From JBHYGK01 sp051859045 (GTDB lineage Bacteria > Pseudomonadota > Gammaproteobacteria > Xanthomonadales > Xanthomonadaceae), in contig JBHYGK010000023.1 of assembly GCA_051859045.1 (NCBI GenBank), positions 124,001-188,000 on the forward strand: a DNA stretch of 64,000 nt, written 5' to 3'. The position numbers were made by a program, and so were the translations under genes. Numbering within the stretch: position 1 is the first letter of the stretch; each line of letters starts with the position of its first letter. Below are positions 30,570 through 43,215 of this stretch, piece after piece. The notes beneath the pieces were generated by a model that saw only the letters and a program-made list of their open reading frames with translations, searched no databases and was not told where the DNA came from.

Positions 30570-32111
30570 TTACCCCTGCGCCTCGGGCCGCATGTACGGG
30601 AACAGCAGCACGTCGCGGATGGACGCGCAGTCGGTCATCAGCATCACCAGCCGGTCGATGCCGATGCCCAGGCCGCCGGTCGGCGGCAGGCCCACCTCGA
30701 GCGCGCGGATGTAGTCGGCGTCGAAGTGCATGGCCTCGTCGTCGCCGCCCTGCTTCTGCTCGACCTGGGCAATGAAGCGCGCGGCCTGGTCCTCGGGGTC
30801 GTTGAGCTCGGAGAAGCCGTTGGCGATCTCGCGGCCGCCGACGAACAGCTCGAAGCGGTCGGTGATGCCGGGCTCGACGTCGCTCTCGCGCGCCAGCGGG
30901 CTGACCTCGACCGGGTAGTGGGTGATGAAGGTGGGCTGCACCAGGTGCGGCTCGACCAGGCGCTCGAACAGCTCCAGCAGCAGCTTGCCCCAGCCGTAGC
31001 CCGGCTTGGCGTGGACCCCGTGGCGCGCGGCGTGCGCGGCCAGCGCGGCGCGGTCGCGGCAGTCGGCGGCGGTGATCGACGGGTCGGCCTCGCGCACCGC
31101 GTCCTCCATCTTCCAGCGCCGGAACGCCGGGCCCACGTCGATCGCCTGGCCTTCCCAGCTCAGCGCGGTGGTGCCGACGACGGCCTGCGCGCAGTGGCGG
31201 ATCAGGCCCTCGGTGAGGTCCATGACCTCGGTGTAGGAGGCGTAGGCCTCGTACAGCTCGAGCATCGTGAACTCGGGGTTGTGGCGGGTGCTGACGCCTT
31301 CGTTGCGGAAGTTGCGGTTGATCTCGTACACCCGCTCCATGCCGCCCACGACCAGGCGCTTGAGGTAGAGCTCCGGCGCGACGCGCAGGTAGAGCTCGAG
31401 GTCGAGCGCGTTGTGGTGGGTGGTGAAGGGGCGCGCGGTGGCGCCGCCGGGGATGTAATGCATCATCGGCGTCTCGACCTCGAGGAAGCGCCGCTCGTCG
31501 AGCCAGCGGCGCATCGCGCCGATGATCCGCGAGCGCTTCTCGAACACCTCGCGCGCCTCGGGCGTCACGATCAGGTCGACGTAGCGCTGGCGGTAGCGCT
31601 GCTCGACGTCGGCCAGGCCGTGGAACTTGTCGGGCAGCGGGCGCAGCGCCTTGGTCAGCAGCCGCAGCGCGTCGGCCTGCACCGACAGCTCGCCGGTGCG
31701 GGTGCGGGTGAGCGTGCCCTCGACGCCGACGATGTCGCCGATGTCCCAGCCCTTGAAGGCCTCGTAGGCCTCGCCCAGCGCGCTGGACTGCAGGTAGAGC
31801 TGGATCCGGCCCGACATGTCCTGCAGCTGCACGAAGCTGGCCTTGCCCATCACGCGCTTGGCGAGCAGGCGGCCGCCCAGGGCCACCCGGCGGCCGGTGG
31901 CGGCGAGCGCCTCGGCGGTCCAGGCCTCGGCGTCGGCGTACTCGGCCTGCAGGTCGGCGGCGTAGGCGTCGCGGCGGAAGTCGTTGGGGAACGCGATGCC
32001 GGCCTCGCGCAGCTGGGCGAGCTTGGCGCGGCGCTCGGCGACGAGGCGGTTGTCGTCGGCGTGCGCGTCGGCGGCAGGGACGCCGGCGGCGTCGGAGGGG
32101 GAAGCGGTCAT
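30570..32111 (-). CDS. lysS: Lysine--tRNA ligase, class II
   Basis: LysRS charges tRNA-Lys. The 513-aa protein has the N-terminal OB-fold anticodon-binding domain (LAKRVMGKASFVQLQDMSGRIQLYLQ), class II motif 1 (ETPMMHYIPGGATARPF), motif 2 (RVYEINRNFRNEGVSTRHNPEFTMLELYEAYASY) and motif 3 (PPTGGLGIGIDRLVMLMTDC). The first ~20 residues are a variable alanine-rich extension. It lies 110 nt downstream of prfB on the same strand, the usual prfB-lysS pair. Identification is certain. Confidence 0.97.
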   Translation of the reverse strand: MTASPSDAAGVPAADAHADDNRLVAERRAKLAQLREAGIAFPNDFRRDAYAADLQAEYADAEAWTAEALAATGRRVALGGRLLAKRVMGKASFVQLQDMSGRIQLYLQSSALGEAYEAFKGWDIGDIVGVEGTLTRTRTGELSVQADALRLLTKALRPLPDKFHGLADVEQRYRQRYVDLIVTPEAREVFEKRSRIIGAMRRWLDERRFLEVETPMMHYIPGGATARPFTTHHNALDLELYLRVAPELYLKRLVVGGMERVYEINRNFRNEGVSTRHNPEFTMLELYEAYASYTEVMDLTEGLIRHCAQAVVGTTALSWEGQAIDVGPAFRRWKMEDAVREADPSITAADCRDRAALAAHAARHGVHAKPGYGWGKLLLELFERLVEPHLVQPTFITHYPVEVSPLARESDVEPGITDRFELFVGGREIANGFSELNDPEDQAARFIAQVEQKQGGDDEAMHFDADYIRALEVGLPPTGGLGIGIDRLVMLMTDCASIRDVLLFPYMRPEAQG

Positions 32112-32221
32112 GGAGGCGGGTCCTGCGGGGCGCGGCGTCGCGCGTCACGGGTCCGCCTGTGCCCTGCCCCGCCGCGTCGGACCCGGTCCGCGGCCGGCGC
32201 GGCGCACGCTGGCGCCGCCGC

Positions 32222-33356
32222 TTACGCGTCGCTGCGTTTGGCGCCGACCTCGAGGCCCGCCTTGAGGCTGGCCTCGATGAACTCGTCGAGGTCGCCGTCG
32301 AGCACCTTCTGGGTGTCGGAGCGCTCGATGCCGGTGCGCAGGTCCTTGATGCGGCTCTGGTCGAGCACGTAGTTGCGGATCTGGCTGCCCCAGCCGATGT
32401 CGGACTTGGTGGCCTCCACCGCGTCCTTCTCGGCGTTGCGCTTCTGGATCTCGAGCTCGTACAGGCGCGCGGCCAGCATCTTCATCGCGGTGTCGCGGTT
32501 CTGGTGCTGGCTGCGGCCGGTCTGGCAGGCGACCACGGTGTTGGTCGGGATGTGGGTGATGCGCACCGCCGACTCGGTCTTGTTGACGTGCTGGCCGCCG
32601 GCGCCCGAGGAGCGGTAGACGTCGGTGCGCAGGTCCGCGGGGTTGATCACGATGTCGATGTTGTCGTCGATCTCGGGCGACACGAACACCGAGGTGAAGC
32701 TGGTGTGGCGGCGGTTGTCGGAGTCGAACGGGCTCTTGCGGACCAGGCGGTGCACGCCGGTCTCGGTCTTGAGCCAGCCGTAGGCGAAGTCGCCCTCCAC
32801 GCGGAAGGTGGCGGACTTGATGCCGGCCACGTCGCCGCCGCTGACTTCCATCAGCTCGGTCTTCCAGCCGCGCGACTCGCACCAGCGCAGGTACATGCGC
32901 AGCAGGATCTCGGCCCAGTCCTGGGCCTCGGTGCCGCCGGCGCCGGCCTGGATGTCGACGAAGGCGCTGGCGCCGTCCATCTTGCCGCTGAACATGCGCT
33001 GGAACTCGAGCTTCTCGAGGTGCGCCTGGTAGCCGTCGACGTCCGCCACCACCGCGTGGAAGGTGTCGGCGTCGTTCTCCATCTCGGCCAGCTCGAGCAG
33101 CTCGAGCCCGCCCACGAGGCCCTCGTCGAGGGTGCGCAGGCCGTTGACCACCTTCTCCAGCGACGCGCGCTCGCGGCCGAGGTTCTGCGCCCGCTCGGGG
33201 TCGTTCCAGACCTCGGGGCTCTCGAGCTCGCGGCCGACTTCCTCGAGCCGCTCGACCTTCAGGTCGTAGTCAAAGAAACCCCCGGAGCGTACCCAGCCGA
33301 CCGCGGAGGTCGTGGATGCGCTGGCGGATGGGATTGAGTTCGAGGGTGTCGGCCAT
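32222..33356 (-). CDS. prfB: Peptide chain release factor 2 (programmed +1 frameshift)
   Basis: RF2 ends translation at UGA and UAA. The gene has two frames. The first begins ATG at 33356 (MADTLELNPIRQRIHDL...) and meets an in-frame TGA at 33272-33270 after 28 codons. A +1 shift at CTT TGA C then continues as DYDLKVERLE into the main frame, giving 377 aa. The main part holds the SPF anticodon-like motif in LVRKSPFDSDNRRHTSF, diagnostic of RF2, and the catalytic GGQ in SSGAGGQHVNKTESAVRI. The gene autoregulates: low RF2 favours the shift. Upstream recJ is 77 nt away; lysS follows. Confidence 0.97.
33269..33283 (-). promoter_or_regulatory. prfB programmed +1 frameshift site
   Basis: The minus strand reads CGG GGG TTT CTT TGA C. 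The GGGGG run (33279-33283) acts as an internal Shine-Dalgarno just before the CTT-TGA slip site (33275-33270), and the C after TGA makes termination slow. This matches the classical site except that TTT replaces TAT before CTT. Confidence 0.96.
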
Positions 33357-33433
33357 GGCGGGGACGCGTCGTCGGGGGCGGGCAGCGGGCCGCGGATTCT
33401 AGCGCAGCGCGGCCCGCGATGCAGCGCGCGGGC

Positions 33434-35173
33434 TCAGGCCGGCTGCCAGTGCCGCAGCAGCAGCTGCACCCCGCGCCGGCCCTGGTAGTCGTCGAGCTCG
33501 AGCTGGAACACCGCGTGCAGCCGCGGCGGCGGCGGCGTGCCGGTCCAGCCGCCGAAGTGGATCGCGCCCACCGGCGCGGCGGCCCCCGGCGCGCGCAGCG
33601 TCAGCTTGAGATGCCGGGTGCCCACGGGCCGCCACTCGAGCACGTCGAACACCTCGTCGAACAGCGGCTCCGGGAAGCCCTGCCCCCACGGCCCCGCCCC
33701 GCGCAGGGCCTCGGCGGTGTCGCGGGCGTACTCGGCGGGCTCCAGCGGGCCGTCGGTCAGCCACTCCTGCTGCAGCGCCGCGGCGTCCAGCGCCGCGTGG
33801 GCCACGGCCTCGAAGGCGAGGCGGAACTCCTCGAAGCGCGCGGCGTCCAGCGTGAGGCCGGCGGCCATGGCGTGGCCGCCGAAGCGCGCGACCAGGCCCG
33901 GGTGCCGGGCGTCCACCAGGGCCAGCGCGTCGCGCACGTGGAAGCCGGGGATCGAGCGCGCCGAGCCGCGCAGCACTTCGCCGCCCTCGTCCGCCGGCGC
34001 GAAGGCCAGCACCGGGCGGTGCAGGCGCTCCTTCAGCCGCGACGCCACCAGCCCGATGATGCCGGGGTGCCAGCCCGGGTCGTGCAGGCACAGCGCCGCG
34101 GGCAGCGCGCCGCCCGCCGGCGTGGGCCACTCGGCCACGCGCGCGTCGGCCTCGTCGACCATCTGCTGCTGCAGGTCGCGGCGCTCGGCGTTGATCCGGT
34201 GCAGCCGTTCGGCCATCGCGTGCGCGGCGGCCGGGTCGTCGCTGAGCAGGCACTCGATGCCCAGCGCCATGTCCTCCAGGCGCCCGGCGGCGTTGAGGCG
34301 CGGGGCGATCGCGAAGCCGATGTCGGACGTGGTCAGCGCGGCCACGTCGCGCCCCGCCACCGCCGCCAGCGCGAGCAGGCCCGGGGCGGCCCGGCCGGCG
34401 CGCAGGCGCTTGAGGCCGGCGGCCACCAGCACGCGGTTGTTCTCGTCCAGCGCCACCAGGTCGGCCACGGTGCCGACCGCCACCAGGTCGAGCAGCGCGG
34501 CCAGGTCGGGCTCGGCGTCGCCGAGCAGGCCGTCCTCGCGCAGGCGACGGCGCAGCGCCAGCAGCAGGTAGAACACCACGCCCACGCCGGCGATCGCCTT
34601 GCTGGGGAAGGCGTCGCCCTGCACGTTGGGGTTCACGATGGCGTCGGCCTCCGGCAGCACCGCGCCGGCGAGGTGGTGGTCGGTGACCAGCACCTGCCAG
34701 CCGCGCGCGCGCGCCGCGGCGACGCCGGCGAGGCAGTTGATGCCGCTGTCGACGGTCAGCAGCAGGCGCGGGGCGAGCGGCGCCATCGCGTCCACCAGCG
34801 CCGGCGACAGGCCGTAGCCGTGCAGCATCCGGTGCGGCACCTGGTAGTGCACGTCGGGAAAGCCGAGCATCCGCAGCCCGCGCACCGCGACCGCGGTGCC
34901 GGTGGCGCCGTCGCAGTCGAAGTCGCCGACCACGACGATCCGGCGGCCATCCGCGCGCGCCGCGACCAGCAGGTCGAGCGCGGGGCCCAGGCCGCCGAGC
35001 GCATCGGGCGCGAGCAGGCGCTTGAGCGGCACCGCGGCGGCCTCGGCCGAGCGCACCCCGCGCGCGGCGTACAGGCGCTGCAGCAGCGGGGGCATCCCGG
35101 GCCAGCCGGCCGCGTCGAGGACCGGCAGCGGGCGCCGGCGGATGCGCGCCGGCGCGGAGGCGGTGCCGTCCAT
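33434..35173 (-). CDS. recJ: Single-stranded-DNA-specific exonuclease RecJ
   Basis: RecJ is a 5'-3' single-strand exonuclease in recombination and repair. The 579-aa protein has the DHH-phosphoesterase motifs: VVVGDFDCDGATGTAVAV (motif I), LLLTVDSGI (motif II) and VLVTDHHLAGAVLPEADAIVNP (motif III, DHH). The DHHA1 domain follows with AFGGHAMAAGLTLDAARFEEF-like residues (RFGGHAMAAGLTLDAA), and an OB-fold C-terminus ends with HFGGWTGTPPPPRLHAVFQLELDDYQGR. The ATG at 35173 is 3 nt after the rpfE-like stop. Length is typical. Confidence 0.96.
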   Translation of the reverse strand: MDGTASAPARIRRRPLPVLDAAGWPGMPPLLQRLYAARGVRSAEAAAVPLKRLLAPDALGGLGPALDLLVAARADGRRIVVVGDFDCDGATGTAVAVRGLRMLGFPDVHYQVPHRMLHGYGLSPALVDAMAPLAPRLLLTVDSGINCLAGVAAARARGWQVLVTDHHLAGAVLPEADAIVNPNVQGDAFPSKAIAGVGVVFYLLLALRRRLREDGLLGDAEPDLAALLDLVAVGTVADLVALDENNRVLVAAGLKRLRAGRAAPGLLALAAVAGRDVAALTTSDIGFAIAPRLNAAGRLEDMALGIECLLSDDPAAAHAMAERLHRINAERRDLQQQMVDEADARVAEWPTPAGGALPAALCLHDPGWHPGIIGLVASRLKERLHRPVLAFAPADEGGEVLRGSARSIPGFHVRDALALVDARHPGLVARFGGHAMAAGLTLDAARFEEFRLAFEAVAHAALDAAALQQEWLTDGPLEPAEYARDTAEALRGAGPWGQGFPEPLFDEVFDVLEWRPVGTRHLKLTLRAPGAAAPVGAIHFGGWTGTPPPPRLHAVFQLELDDYQGRRGVQLLLRHWQPA

Positions 35174-35176
35174 GCC

Positions 35177-36235
35177 TCAGCGCTCCGCGGCGTCGTGGTC
35201 GGCGACGGGCGCCGACGGCAGCGCGGCCAGCGGCGCGCGCCAGACCTTCCAGCGCTGGCCGCGGCGCAGCAGCAGCCCGGCGCCATCGGCGAAGTCCAGC
35301 CACAGCGCCGGCAGCGCGCCGCGGTCGACCGCCGCGATCGCCGGCGCCAGCCAGTCGCGCGCCAGCGCATCGAGCGCGCGCGCCCCGCGCAGGTCGACCA
35401 GGCGCGACCCGCCCTGCGGCCAGGCCGCGGGCCAGGCGGCGGGCACGTCCTCGCGGGCGACCGGGCCGAGGCCCTCGCCCGCCGGCCGCACGCCGCCCTC
35501 GGCGGTCAGCGCGCCCACGCGCATCGCCAGCGAGGCCAGCAGCGCCTCGCGGGTGTGCACGGCCACATGGCGGATCGCGATGGCGTCGGGCAGCACGCCG
35601 CCGCCGAAGCACCACAGCGAGTTGACCGTCGGCAGCCCGCGCGCCGCGCGCTCGGCGTTGCGCGGGTGCTGGTGCAGGATCACCTGGGCCTCGCTGAGCA
35701 GGCTCCGCCAGCGGCGCGCCTCGGGGCCCTCGGGCAGGTGCGCGAACAGGTCGTCGCCGAGCGCGTCCTCGGGATCGGAGAACGCGGGCAGCTTGGCGCC
35801 CGCGGGCAGCTGCAGGTACCAGCGGTGCGGCACCGGCGCCGACAGCACGCATCCCGCGTCGCCGAACACCGGCTTGAGCGGGCGCAGGAAGTCCTCGACG
35901 TCCTCGGCCGACAGGCCGAGGTCGCCCACCGCGAGCAGGCGCGCGGTGGCCATGTCCGGCCGCACGTGCGCGGGATCGGCGCGCAGCCAGGCGTGGTCGT
36001 GCGCGTCGCCGGCGTCGAGCTGCCGGGTCAGCGCGGCCTCGGGCCAGGCGCCCGCGGGGCGCAGCGCCACGTGGCGCAGCAGCTGCGCCCGCAGGCCCGG
36101 CGCGCCGGGCGCCACGGCGTCCGCGCGGCCCAGGCGCTTGGCCAGCGCGGGCGGCAGCGCGCCGGGCAGGCGGCGCGCCGCCGGCAGCAGCAGCACGTGG
36201 GCGGCCGGCGCGGCGGCGGCATCGGGCCGGCTCAT
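35177..36235 (-). CDS. rpfE: RpfE-like regulatory protein (phosphoglycerate mutase annotation in databases)
   Basis: This 352-aa cytoplasmic protein has the pattern AQVILHQHPRNAERAARGLPTVNSLWCFGGGVLPD, shared by the family commonly labelled 'regulatory protein RpfE' or '2,3-bisphosphoglycerate-independent phosphoglycerate mutase'. The N-terminus (VLLLPAARRLPGALPPALAKRLGRAD) and LRADPAHVRPDMATARLL are also typical of that family. It lacks the phosphatase motifs of real iPGM, so enzymatic function is doubtful. In X. campestris rpfE lies in the same neighbourhood, next to recJ. Its start is 7 nt after greA and its stop 3 nt before recJ, so it is operonic. The symbol rests on context and motif, from memory. 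Confidence 0.65.
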   Translation of the reverse strand: MSRPDAAAAPAAHVLLLPAARRLPGALPPALAKRLGRADAVAPGAPGLRAQLLRHVALRPAGAWPEAALTRQLDAGDAHDHAWLRADPAHVRPDMATARLLAVGDLGLSAEDVEDFLRPLKPVFGDAGCVLSAPVPHRWYLQLPAGAKLPAFSDPEDALGDDLFAHLPEGPEARRWRSLLSEAQVILHQHPRNAERAARGLPTVNSLWCFGGGVLPDAIAIRHVAVHTREALLASLAMRVGALTAEGGVRPAGEGLGPVAREDVPAAWPAAWPQGGSRLVDLRGARALDALARDWLAPAIAAVDRGALPALWLDFADGAGLLLRRGQRWKVWRAPLAALPSAPVADHDAAER

Positions 36236-36242
36236 GCGTGGC

Positions 36243-36712
36243 TCAGACGTACTTCACGCCGGTGATCTCGCACTCGCGCGGGCCGGCGGGGGCCTGCACG
36301 ACCACGGTGTCGCCCTCGTGCTTGCCGATCAGCGCGCGCGCCAGCGGCGAGCTCACCGAGATCCGGCCTTCCTTGATGTCGGACTCGAGGTCGCCCACCA
36401 CCTGGTAGGTCTTCTCCTCGTCGGTCTCGCAGTCGGTCAGGGTGACGGTGGCGCCGAACACCACCTTCTGGCCGGCGTTGAGCGCCAGGTGGTCGATCAG
36501 CTGCGCGTTGGACAGCGCCGCCTCCAGCTCGATGATCCGGCCCTCGATGAAGCCCTGCTGCTCGCGCGCCGCGTGGTACTCGGCGTTCTCCTTCAGGTCG
36601 CCGTGGGCCCGGGCCTCGGCGATGGCGTTGATGACGGCGGGACGCTCGACCGACTTCAGCCGGTCGAGCTCGTCCTGCAGGCGCTTGGCGCCGTGGATGG
36701 TGAGGGGGGTCC

Positions 36713-36716
<4 letters not shown>
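36243..36716 (-). CDS. greA: Transcription elongation factor GreA
   Basis: GreA stimulates RNA polymerase to cleave backtracked transcripts. The 157-aa protein has the N-terminal coiled coil (TIHGAKRLQDELDRLKSVERPAVINAIAEARAHGDLKENAEYHAAREQQGF) with the acidic tip ARAHGDLKENAEY, and the C-terminal FKBP-like domain (KVVFGATVTL ... ISVSSPLARALIGKHEGDTVVVQAP). The start ATG at 36716 overlaps the carB stop by 4 bases. The upstream frame is open over carB, but this is an artefact of base composition. Confidence 0.96.
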
Positions 36717-39955
<3,239 letters not shown>

Positions 39956-40027
39956 GGTCTGGGTCCTGGCGGTGCGTGGAGGCGTGGAGGCGTGGGGGGC
40001 GTGCGTGAGGCGGCGTGCGGTGCTGCG

Positions 40028-42019
40028 TCAGGGCGCGGGGGCGGGCGGCGGCGTCGCCGCCCGGCCCTCGCCGATGTGGCGGTCGAGGAAGGCCAGCAGG
40101 GCCTCGTAGAACTCGACCTGGTTGTCGATGTTGGTGAAGCCGTGGCCTTCGCCGGGCTTGTAGATCGCGACCTCGGCCGGGCGGCCGGCGGCCTCGAGGG
40201 CCTCGAGCATCCCCCGGTACTGGCGGGTCTGCACGCGCTCGTCGCGGCCGCCGTGGGCGAGCAGCACCGGCACGCGCAGTTCGGCGGCGCGGCGCATCGG
40301 CGACTGCGCGCGCTGCTCGTCCTCGGTCGCCGGCAGGGTGCGCTCGAAGTAGTCGATCTCGAAGCGGTTGCCGCGCATGCGCGCGGCCTCCTGCATCATC
40401 GGCAGGTCGTAGGGGCCCACGTAGCCGGCGGCGCAGCGGTAGAGCTCGGGGTGGCGGATCGGGCCCATCAGCGCGGAGTAGCCGCCGAACGAGGCGCCGT
40501 AGACGCACACGCGCCCGGGATCGGCGATGCCCTCGGCGATCGCCCAGCGCACGCCGTCGGCCAGGTCGTCCTGCAGCGTGGTGCCCCAGCCGCGGTAGCC
40601 CTCGAGCACGAAGCGCGCGCCGTAGCCGCCCGAGCCCCGGTAGTTCACCTGCAGCACCGCGTAGCCGCGGTTGGCCAGCAGCTGCACCTCGGGCTGGAAG
40701 CCCCAGGCGTCGCGCAGGTCGTAGGGGCCGCCGTGCGGCAGCAGCACCAGCGGCAGGTCGCGCGCCTCGCGGCCGACCGGGGTGGTCAGGTAGCCGTGCA
40801 GCGCGCGCCCGTCGCGGGCCGCGAAGCGGATGCCGCGCATCGGCGCCAGCTGCTCGGGATCCAGCCAGTCGCGGCGGCCGAACAGGAAGCGGGCCTGGCC
40901 GCTGGCCACGTCGAACAGGAAGACCTGGCCGGGCTCGCGGTCGCTGTGGGCGGTGAACAGCAGCTGGGTGCCATCGTCGGTGCGGCCGCCGAAGGCCAGC
41001 GCATGGTCCGGGAAGCTCGCCACCAGGGTGCGGTAGGCGGCGGTCTCGGGATGGTCCGGGGCCACGAACGCCCAGCGCGGGCGGCCGGCGTCGAACTCCA
41101 CCGCCAGCAGGGTCCGGCGGTCGGTGCTCCACAGCAGCGCGCCCGGATCGACCACCGGATCACTGGCGAGCACCTCGAAGGTGTCGGTGGCGGCGTCGTG
41201 CAGGCCGATCTCCTCCACGCCGTCGTCGACGGTGCGGCGGGCGTAGGTGCGGCCGTCGGCGGCGATCGCGATCGGGGTGAACGGCGCGCGGTTGATCGGG
41301 CCGCGGTAGTGCTCGACCCAGTCGCCGTCGACCCAGCGCAGCATCACGTGCTCGAAGGCCTCCTCGTCGCCGAGGAACCAGCGCGGCGCGTCGTCGGCGT
41401 CGACGACGAACCGGCCGAACAGCTGGGTCGGGCCCACCGCGACGCGGGCGCCGATGCGGCGCGGGTTGCCGACCTGGCGGACCGTGTTCTGGGTGCCGCC
41501 CGCGCTGCCGACGCGGTGGCGGTAGAGGGTGTTCTGCGCGCCGCCCCAGGTGCCGATCAGCACCGAGTCCGGGTCGCCGGAGGCGCGGCCCTCGTAGCGG
41601 GCGTTGTCGCCGGGCAGCTGGTAGCTGCGGTTGGCCTCGACGTCGGTGGCGAAGGTCTCGGGCGACGCGGTGAGCACGTCGCGGCTGCCGAAGCGGCGCG
41701 CGCCGCGGTGCAGCAGCCAGCGGCCGTCGGCCCACTCCACGTCGACCACGTAGCGGTCGGCGCCGAGGTTGATCGAGCCCAGCGTCTCCAGCGCGGGCAG
41801 CGACAGCACCACCGCGACGGTGCGGTCGGGCATCGGCACGGTGACCACGAGGCGGCTGCCGTCGGGGGACAGGCGGGCCTGCTCGACGGCGGCGTCGCGC
41901 ATGAACTCGCGCACCGGGATCGGCGCGGGGATGGCGGGCGTGGCGGTGGCGGCGGTGGCGCAGGCGAGGCCGGCCAGCAGGGCGAGCGTTGACGCGATGC
42001 TGCGGAAGCGACGATCCAT
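40028..42019 (-). CDS. Secreted S9-family prolyl oligopeptidase-like peptidase, copy 1
   Basis: This 663-aa product has a signal peptide (MDRRFRSIASTLALLAGLACATAATA), a beta-propeller of about 370 residues, and a C-terminal alpha/beta hydrolase. The catalytic triad of S9 peptidases is visible: S510 in VYGASFGGYSALM, D593 in LAHGGRDERVQ and H626 in GEGHGFTN. The oxyanion motif is HGGPYDLRDAWGFQPEVQLLANRGYAVLQVNYRGSGGYG. I chose the ATG at 42019, preceded by AAGGAG 6 nt upstream; an ATG 11 codons earlier is not needed. It lies 72 nt before carB and 29 nt after copy 2, whose N-terminus it shares. It probably cuts peptides after proline or alanine in the periplasm. Confidence 0.9.
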   Translation of the reverse strand: MDRRFRSIASTLALLAGLACATAATATPAIPAPIPVREFMRDAAVEQARLSPDGSRLVVTVPMPDRTVAVVLSLPALETLGSINLGADRYVVDVEWADGRWLLHRGARRFGSRDVLTASPETFATDVEANRSYQLPGDNARYEGRASGDPDSVLIGTWGGAQNTLYRHRVGSAGGTQNTVRQVGNPRRIGARVAVGPTQLFGRFVVDADDAPRWFLGDEEAFEHVMLRWVDGDWVEHYRGPINRAPFTPIAIAADGRTYARRTVDDGVEEIGLHDAATDTFEVLASDPVVDPGALLWSTDRRTLLAVEFDAGRPRWAFVAPDHPETAAYRTLVASFPDHALAFGGRTDDGTQLLFTAHSDREPGQVFLFDVASGQARFLFGRRDWLDPEQLAPMRGIRFAARDGRALHGYLTTPVGREARDLPLVLLPHGGPYDLRDAWGFQPEVQLLANRGYAVLQVNYRGSGGYGARFVLEGYRGWGTTLQDDLADGVRWAIAEGIADPGRVCVYGASFGGYSALMGPIRHPELYRCAAGYVGPYDLPMMQEAARMRGNRFEIDYFERTLPATEDEQRAQSPMRRAAELRVPVLLAHGGRDERVQTRQYRGMLEALEAAGRPAEVAIYKPGEGHGFTNIDNQVEFYEALLAFLDRHIGEGRAATPPPAPAP

Positions 42020-42071
42020 GTGCTTCTCCTTCGGGTGGATGGACGGGGTCATTCGGCGGCCCCGGTGGTGG
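41978..42071. repeat. 94-bp direct repeat, copy A (start of S9 copy 1)
   Basis: These 94 bases are identical to 43174-43267. They cover the end of copy 2 (stop at 42049-42051), the 29-nt gap and the start of copy 1. A few bases beyond the left end also match with a single G/A change at 41977/43173. The offset between copies is 1196 bp. Confidence 0.9.
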
Positions 42072-43215
42072 TGGCCTCGGCCATCGCGAACAGGAACCGC
42101 ACCTGGCTCTGCGCGGCATCGAACACGAACACCTGCACGGGCTCGCCGGCACGCGAAGCGCTGAACAGGGTCATGGCCCCGTCGTCACTGCGGCCCATCA
42201 CCGCCAGGGCCTGGTCCGGAAACAGGCCGAGCAACTCCGCGAAGGCGACCGCCTCCGGGTGCGTGGGCGACGCCATCCGCCACGCCACGTCATCGACGTC
42301 GTCGCGCACCGCGAGCAGGGTCTGGCCGTCCGAGCTCCAAGCCACGGTGCCCGGCGCGTGGACGCGCTGCTCCGCACGTGGCTCGATGACGCCGGTCGCG
42401 GGGTCCAGCAGGCCCCACGCCACGCCACCCGCCGCGCCCGGCAGGCTCACCCAGGCGCGGCCATCGTCTGCCACGGCATGCGGGACCCACGGCAGCGCCT
42501 CCTGGGCGCCGCCGTGGACCTCCCGCCACGCGCCGCCCTCGCGATGGAACACGGTGCGAGGGCCGTCCTCGTCCACGCGCTCGCCCTCGCGGGCGATGAA
42601 CCACACGGGTTCGTCGCGCGCGTCGAGGACGAATTCACCGTCCCGGCGGTCGGGCCCCTGGGCATAACCGCGCTCGCCGCGGGTGATGCCGGAGAGACGC
42701 CCGGTGTTGGTCGAGATGAAGCGCCGGTCGAGCGGATCGATCCGGTAAAGGGCGACGAAGCCGTAATAGGCGGTGGTATCGCCCTGGATGACCAGGCCGG
42801 GCTCCGCGCGCGACCGGCCGAGGACCATCCGCGGCATGATCGCCCGATGGGACACGCGGCCATCGCTGACCTGCAGCAGCGAGCCCGGCACCAACTGGTC
42901 GCGGCCCATCCCCGACGCCGCGCTGACCGTCCGGAAGTCCAGCACGTCCGGCGTCAGCCAGCGCACGCGCTCGGCGAACTCCCCCTCGCGATGGTCGACG
43001 CGACGCACGGGCTGGAGCTCCGGCATCGACAGCACCAGCAGGTCGGTGCTCTCGCCGTCGCGCAGCAGCAGCGCGAGGTGGCGACCGTCGGGCGACAGTG
43101 CGGGATCCGACACGGGCAGCGGGGCGGGCGCCGTGGTGGCGGATACCGCGCTGACGGCAAGCACGCCGGCCAACAGGGCGAGCGTTGACGCGATGCTGCG
43201 GAAGCGACGATCCAT
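42049..43215 (-). CDS. Truncated S9-peptidase paralogue: propeller only, no catalytic domain (copy 2)
   Basis: This 388-aa frame has the same signal sequence start as copy 1 (MDRRFRSIASTLALLAG) and a WD/PQQ-like propeller (LSPDGRHLALLLRD ... VAWSSDGQTLLAV ... VMGRSDDGAMTLFSASRAGEPVQVFVFD). It stops at QSQVRFLFAMAEATTTGAAE, exactly where a full copy would enter the hydrolase domain, so the Ser-Asp-His triad is absent. Its last residues (TTGAAE) match the end of copy 3, and the DNA around its start and stop is repeated (41978-42071 and 43174-43267). It is therefore a full-length gene that lost its 3' two-fifths by deletion. Its own frame is intact, so it could still make a secreted propeller; otherwise it is a pseudogene. 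Confidence 0.8.
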   Translation of the reverse strand: MDRRFRSIASTLALLAGVLAVSAVSATTAPAPLPVSDPALSPDGRHLALLLRDGESTDLLVLSMPELQPVRRVDHREGEFAERVRWLTPDVLDFRTVSAASGMGRDQLVPGSLLQVSDGRVSHRAIMPRMVLGRSRAEPGLVIQGDTTAYYGFVALYRIDPLDRRFISTNTGRLSGITRGERGYAQGPDRRDGEFVLDARDEPVWFIAREGERVDEDGPRTVFHREGGAWREVHGGAQEALPWVPHAVADDGRAWVSLPGAAGGVAWGLLDPATGVIEPRAEQRVHAPGTVAWSSDGQTLLAVRDDVDDVAWRMASPTHPEAVAFAELLGLFPDQALAVMGRSDDGAMTLFSASRAGEPVQVFVFDAAQSQVRFLFAMAEATTTGAAE

